DNA from: Podaxis mareebaensis
Taxonomy: Eukaryota > Basidiomycota > Agaricomycetes > Agaricales > Agaricaceae
Length of the DNA stretch: 28,128 bases
NCBI GenBank assembly: GCA_018524725.1
Contig: JAEUWP010000431.1
Coordinates: forward strand, 1 to 28,128
Direction of reading: 5' to 3'
Shown: positions 26,396-28,128 of the stretch, one piece after another
Numbering within the stretch: the stretch's first letter is position 1
How the letters are laid out: the number at the start of each line of letters is the position of its first letter
The notes under the pieces: generated by a model
The model's input: the letters and a program-made list of their open reading frames with translations, nothing else
Told to the model about the DNA's origin: nothing
The model's database searches: none
Program-made: the position numbers and the translations under genes

Positions 26396-27150
26396 GATGC
26401 ATTTCTTTGGGGGCTACCAGTGCACAAAGCATGGTTGCTTAGCAATAATCTTGGGTGACTCCAAAATGGTTGTATGGTCCTGTTTGGGTCTCGGGTGGTT
26501 CCAGGCACACTGATCACTGGTACCCTCTGGGGTTAAGCTGGCTTTCAAGTACCCAGGGAGAGATCTCCCAGGCTAGTGTGGGTAAATTACTCAGCCATGC
26601 AGCAAGTCATGTAGTGATGTCACACTGTAATGGTGTGACTAAGCTGTGTGCTCCACCCAAGTCCAATATACTGGCTGAAGGTAGTGGTGCTCCCTTGGTA
26701 AAGGAGCTTAATCTGGGGTATATCTCAGGCCATTACTGGAAATAGGGCATTATAAGAGGGGGATGGAGAAAACAGTCCAATCTGGAAGTGTGCTGAAAAA
26801 AGCCAGCTAGAACAGGATACCCCCCACCGGTCCACTTCGGCATAGTTCTGGTAGTTAGTAGGCATAACCCAATCTCCAGATTGAGGGCATCAGCTGATAG
26901 CTGTCCAAGGACCCCATGTCACGTACCTCTGGGGTGACCTTGGGAACCAATCCAGTAGCAGCACCTGCAAGGTGTAGAGCCCAGACAGTTAAGCACAGGG
27001 ATCTGGGCCTTAATGGCATACCGAACCGGCTGCTGGGTAATGGGAAGTGGCTCTGGGGTAGCACCTGGATCAAGCCATGGGCCATAGCAAGGGATGTCAG
27101 AGAATGCTCCCTTGGCTTGAGAGGACTAAATCCTACACCAGTCAGCCTGA
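26396..27150. other. Non-coding sequence between the tRNA-like module and LINE ORF2
   Basis: The sequence is moderately GC-rich, with many stops in all frames I read. It contains paired motifs such as GGGAGAGATCTCCC (near 26558) and CACTGTAATGGTGTG. It may be the body of the tRNA-headed element or a LINE-associated untranslated region; I cannot decide. Confidence 0.4.
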
Positions 27151-27166
27151 TACAGTTAAAATAGTC

Positions 27167-28052
27167 AGGTTCTGGCTCAAGTTGATTCCACATCACCTGA
27201 AAAGGGTAGGGGTGCCTGCAAAGGGCTCTATAGATGGGCTTGATGTGCGTTCTACTAAAACTTGATCCATGGCACTAGATTTTGTATCTGACACCCAACT
27301 CGTTTTGGATTGGTTTAACTGCCTCCACCCAAGTGCCAAGCCCAGTCAGCATCTAGTTGATCACTTCAATTCTCAAATTCACTTTCATCAATGTCCCACC
27401 CCCGTCAATAATAATGTCAAGGCTAGATACATTCAATCTCTCAACGTAGCTAGAGACTCTTCTTTCTCTTCTCCAGTATCATTAGTTGTTGCTTCTGATG
27501 GTTCTGTTCCCCTTGACCCACAGCTCTCTGCCACCTCAGCCTTTCTAGTTTTTGGTTCTTCTGTTTCTAATATTCTCTCCTCATCTGTCTGCCCCTGTGG
27601 GGAAGTCATCTCTTCTGACTCCGAATCATATGCTATCCATCTCAGTCTCTTTTCTTCCATCTCTCTTGCTATCTCTTGCAACTGTTCCTCTATCTCATTC
27701 TTTACAGACTCTATTTCCTCTGCTAAACTTCTCTTTAACTATGGCCCCCACAGTGCTCATAAGGATGCTTTAGTGGTCATACCTCTTCTCCAAGAGTGGT
27801 TGTCTTCCTCCCCCCTCAACAATATCCATTTCTGGTCAGTCCCATCCTCTGAAAAATGGTTGGTCCACTTCCAAGCACACAACCTCACCAAGTCACTGTG
27901 CATCCCCAACAATCCACGGTTCCCTTTCCACACATCTTTGGGTTATGTTCGAAACCACTATACCACCAAATGCCTCACTCTCTGGAGACAAAAGATGAAT
28001 GTTCCCAAATACTGAGGCCATAACTGGCTTCCTCTTACCAATCCTGCAGACG
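27167..28052 (+). pseudogene. LINE ORF2 fragment with RNase H domain (third LINE copy)
   Basis: The frame runs from about HLKRVGVPAKGSID through one TGA just before 27269, then 248 codons to a TGA at 28013-28015, and on through GHNWLPLTNPADG. Numbering from 27269, RNase H acidic residues are Asp77 (VVASDGSVP), Glu119 (SDSESYAIHL) and Asp147 (ISFFTDSISSAKLL); the fourth acidic residue is not evident. The tail HFWSVPS, LGYVRNHYTTKCLTLW is the part that joins on to the other two LINE fragments. The upstream RT is absent, and the 3' end is cut by a different repeat at about 28053-28063. Confidence 0.88.
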
Positions 28053-28063
28053 GGGCAGGGGAC

Positions 28064-28128
28064 TGATGTATATGGTTTATGAGACATACAACCAGCTGTA
28101 TGTAGGGCATACAACTGGCTGTATGTAA
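28064..28128. repeat. Edge of another repeat with 23-bp duplicated palindromic motif
   Basis: LINE similarity stops and a new sequence starts TGATGTATATGG. It contains CATACAACCAGCTGTATGTA (28085 onward) and CATACAACTGGCTGTATGTA (28108 onward), a near-perfect direct duplication; each unit has inverted CATACA/TGTATG arms. The TG start could be an LTR terminus, but the window ends here. Confidence 0.45.

Overview
The window looks like a repeat-dense compartment of a filamentous fungal chromosome, most likely an ascomycete. The support is an F-box protein and a kinase-like protein of types I associate with ascomycetes, plus fungal-type LINE and Ty3/Gypsy retrotransposons. There are no operons, rRNA genes, ordinary tRNA genes or CRISPR arrays. 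Apart from one gene island at about 6.1-9.3 kb, nearly everything is nested, decayed retroelement sequence. The decay is dominated by loss of CpG. Old copies have almost no CpG and carry in-frame TGA/TAG stops, while the youngest insertions and the gene island still contain many CpGs.

Layout. 1-3.5 kb: a minus-strand LINE ORF1 (Gag-like, CCHC knuckles), split by a plus-strand, 5'-truncated LINE 3' end (714-1452) with a 14-bp target duplication and poly(A). 3.5-4.1 kb: an LTR-like repeat (family B). 4.1-5.5 kb: a solo LTR of family A with 5-bp TSDs. 5.5-6.1 kb: unassigned. 6.1-9.3 kb: gene island with a possible exon, an F-box gene, a small Cys-rich ORF and a kinase-like gene. 9.3-11.4 kb: AT-rich, with a 61-bp duplication, tRNA-like SINE modules and an LTR terminus. 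11.4-12.35 kb: a family A LTR fragment fused to a complete family B LTR. 12.35-15.7 kb: a minus-strand Ty3/Gypsy element (Gag with CCHC, a candidate -1 frameshift site, protease remnant, reverse transcriptase with YMDD). 15.7-16.8 kb: LINE ORF2 3' end with poly(A). 16.8-18.16 kb: 5' end of another LTR element (family D). 18.17-24.1 kb: a minus-strand LINE (ORF2, ORF1) with a young solo LTR of family A inserted in ORF1. 24.8-26.2 kb: a third full-length family A LTR, reversed. 26.2-28.1 kb: a family B fragment, a tRNA-like module, a LINE ORF2 RNase H segment and the edge of a further repeat.

The most interesting feature is the family A LTR, about 1.37 kb. It contains an open frame whose ATG overlaps the LTR terminus itself (TGTTATG, ATG at LTR nt 5-7). 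The youngest copy has an intact 273-aa frame. Two other full-length copies and one fragment keep the same frame with stops but no net frameshift. The predicted protein has a conserved N-terminal domain I do not recognise and a Pro/Ser-rich tail with PPPY (PPxY-type) motifs. An unrelated LTR (family D) also opens with TGTTATG and a 69-aa frame starting at the same offset. I found no annotated family this matches from memory; it is my candidate for an undescribed system, namely LTR-encoded accessory proteins.
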